From Paracoccaceae bacterium (GTDB lineage: Bacteria > Pseudomonadota > Alphaproteobacteria > Rhodobacterales > Rhodobacteraceae), in contig JAHEAO010000008.1 of assembly GCA_024642725.1 (NCBI GenBank), positions 1 through 48,407 of the forward strand: 48,407 nucleotides of DNA, read 5' to 3'. The position numbers and the translations under genes are program-made. How positions within the stretch are numbered: position 1 is the first letter of the stretch; each line of letters starts with the position of its first letter. The notes below the pieces were generated by a model. That model worked only from the letters and a program-made list of their open reading frames with translations, searched no databases and was not told the DNA's origin. Below, in pieces: positions 47,700 through 48,407 of this stretch.

Positions 47700-48407
47700 A
47701 ACCCCCGCCGCTTGTCTGTTGCCAAGGTTTCACAAGGTTTCCGAAGCGCGTGAAGCGGCCTTCGAACGAAAGTTCGACGTTCCCGATCGGACCATGGCGT
47801 TGCTTGCCGATGATGACTTCGGCGCGACCGTGCAGAGCCTCCATTTCGGCTTGCCATGCGGCCATTTTGTCTAGCTCGTGGTCACCCGGTTTCTCGCGTT
47901 CCTTGTAATACTCCTCGCGGAACACGAACATGACGACGTCGGCGTCCTGCTCGATTGAGCCCGATTCACGCAGGTCCGACAGCTGTGGCCGCTTGTCTTC
48001 ACGGCTTTCAACCTGACGGCTGAGCTGGGACAAAGCGATGACGGGAATATCCAGTTCCTTGGCAATGGCCTTCAGGCCCTGAGTGATCTCTGAAACCTCG
48101 TTCACGCGGCTGTCCTTTGCAGTCGCAGGCCGCACCAGCTGTAGGTAATCGATGATCAAGACGTCCAGCCCATGCGTCCGTTTCAGCCGCCGTGCGCGTG
48201 CGGCGAGCTGGCTGATCGGCAGGGCAGGGGTGTCGTCAATGAACAGTGGGCAGGCTTCCAAGGACTTCGCCGCGTCCACAAATCGCCGGAACTCGGTTTC
48301 GGTCATGTCGCCGCGACGTATTTGTTCACTTGGGACTTCAGAGGCTTCCGAAAGGATTCGTGCTGCAAGTTGTTCGGCGCTCATTTCGAGGCTGAAGAAC
48401 CCAACGA
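47692..48407 (-). CDS. dnaB: Replicative DNA helicase DnaB, C-terminal part
   Basis: The frame enters from the right edge (VGFFSLEMSAEQLA) and is 3' complete; about 238 residues are visible, the RecA-like motor domain after Walker A. Walker B reads GLDVLIIDYLQLV, DnaB motif H3 VIALSQLSRQVESRE, and DLRESGSIEQDADVVMFVFR, and the arginine-finger region HGPIGNVELSFEG follows. It loads at the replication fork and drives unwinding. Not a gene fragment; only the window ends here. Confidence 0.96.
   Translation of the reverse strand, partial: VGFFSLEMSAEQLAARILSEASEVPSEQIRRGDMTETEFRRFVDAAKSLEACPLFIDDTPALPISQLAARARRLKRTHGLDVLIIDYLQLVRPATAKDSRVNEVSEITQGLKAIAKELDIPVIALSQLSRQVESREDKRPQLSDLRESGSIEQDADVVMFVFREEYYKEREKPGDHELDKMAAWQAEMEALHGRAEVIIGKQRHGPIGNVELSFEGRFTRFGNLVKPWQQTSGGGFE

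Overview
The window is one piece of an alphaproteobacterial chromosome, most likely a marine member of the Roseobacter group (Rhodobacterales). The evidence is a GC-rich sequence, a complex I (nuo) operon carrying the extra small genes seen in Rhodobacter-type operons (DUF5337- and DUF5333-like proteins, small lipoproteins), nuo followed by birA, coaX and RNase J, a Hint-domain protein of the kind common in roseobacters, and a remnant of a VPLPA-CTERM (PEP-CTERM-like) protein. I see no rRNA, tRNA, CRISPR array, insertion sequence or prophage.

Positions 1-22539 (plus strand) read as one long, tightly packed transcription unit. It begins inside a sulfotransferase gene, followed by a second, paralogous sulfotransferase and then nuoD, E, F, G, H, I, J, K, L, M and N. 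Many junctions overlap as ATGA or TGATG. Between the nuo genes lie accessory genes: three putative lipoproteins, several small membrane proteins, a periplasmic DUF5333 protein, a CMD-like protein, a 38-residue microprotein between nuoJ and nuoK, and a membrane-anchored helix-hairpin-helix protein whose C-terminal domain is a near copy of an extension on NuoE. The unit ends with birA (biotin ligase), coaX (pantothenate kinase) and rnj (RNase J).

Positions 22540-31751 are a mixed region: a DEAD-box helicase (minus) with a hairpin over its ribosome binding site, a TPR protein (minus) that seems to lack its N-terminus, a broken VPLPA-CTERM gene (plus), prfC (minus), a Hint protein (minus), an SDR with an altered active site (plus), an orphan iron-type ABC ATPase (plus), and a WYL regulator (minus) behind a perfect 14-bp inverted repeat.

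Positions 31961-34477 (plus) hold tatA, tatB, tatC and a DUF815 ATPase. From 34551 to the right edge nearly everything is on the minus strand. In transcription order this is: dnaB (partial), an MprF-like lysyltransferase, alr, mlaE, mlaF, a small membrane protein, a PqiA-like protein, radA, cvpA, purF, an SDR, surE, pcm and an NlpD-like LysM/LytM lipoprotein. aroQ is the one plus-strand gene, set between cvpA and purF.

The most unusual content is the accessory set inside the nuo operon (duplicated HhH domain, tandem sulfotransferases, microprotein) and the pseudogenised sorting-signal protein beside the TPR gene. All functional calls come from reading motifs by eye; no database search was possible.
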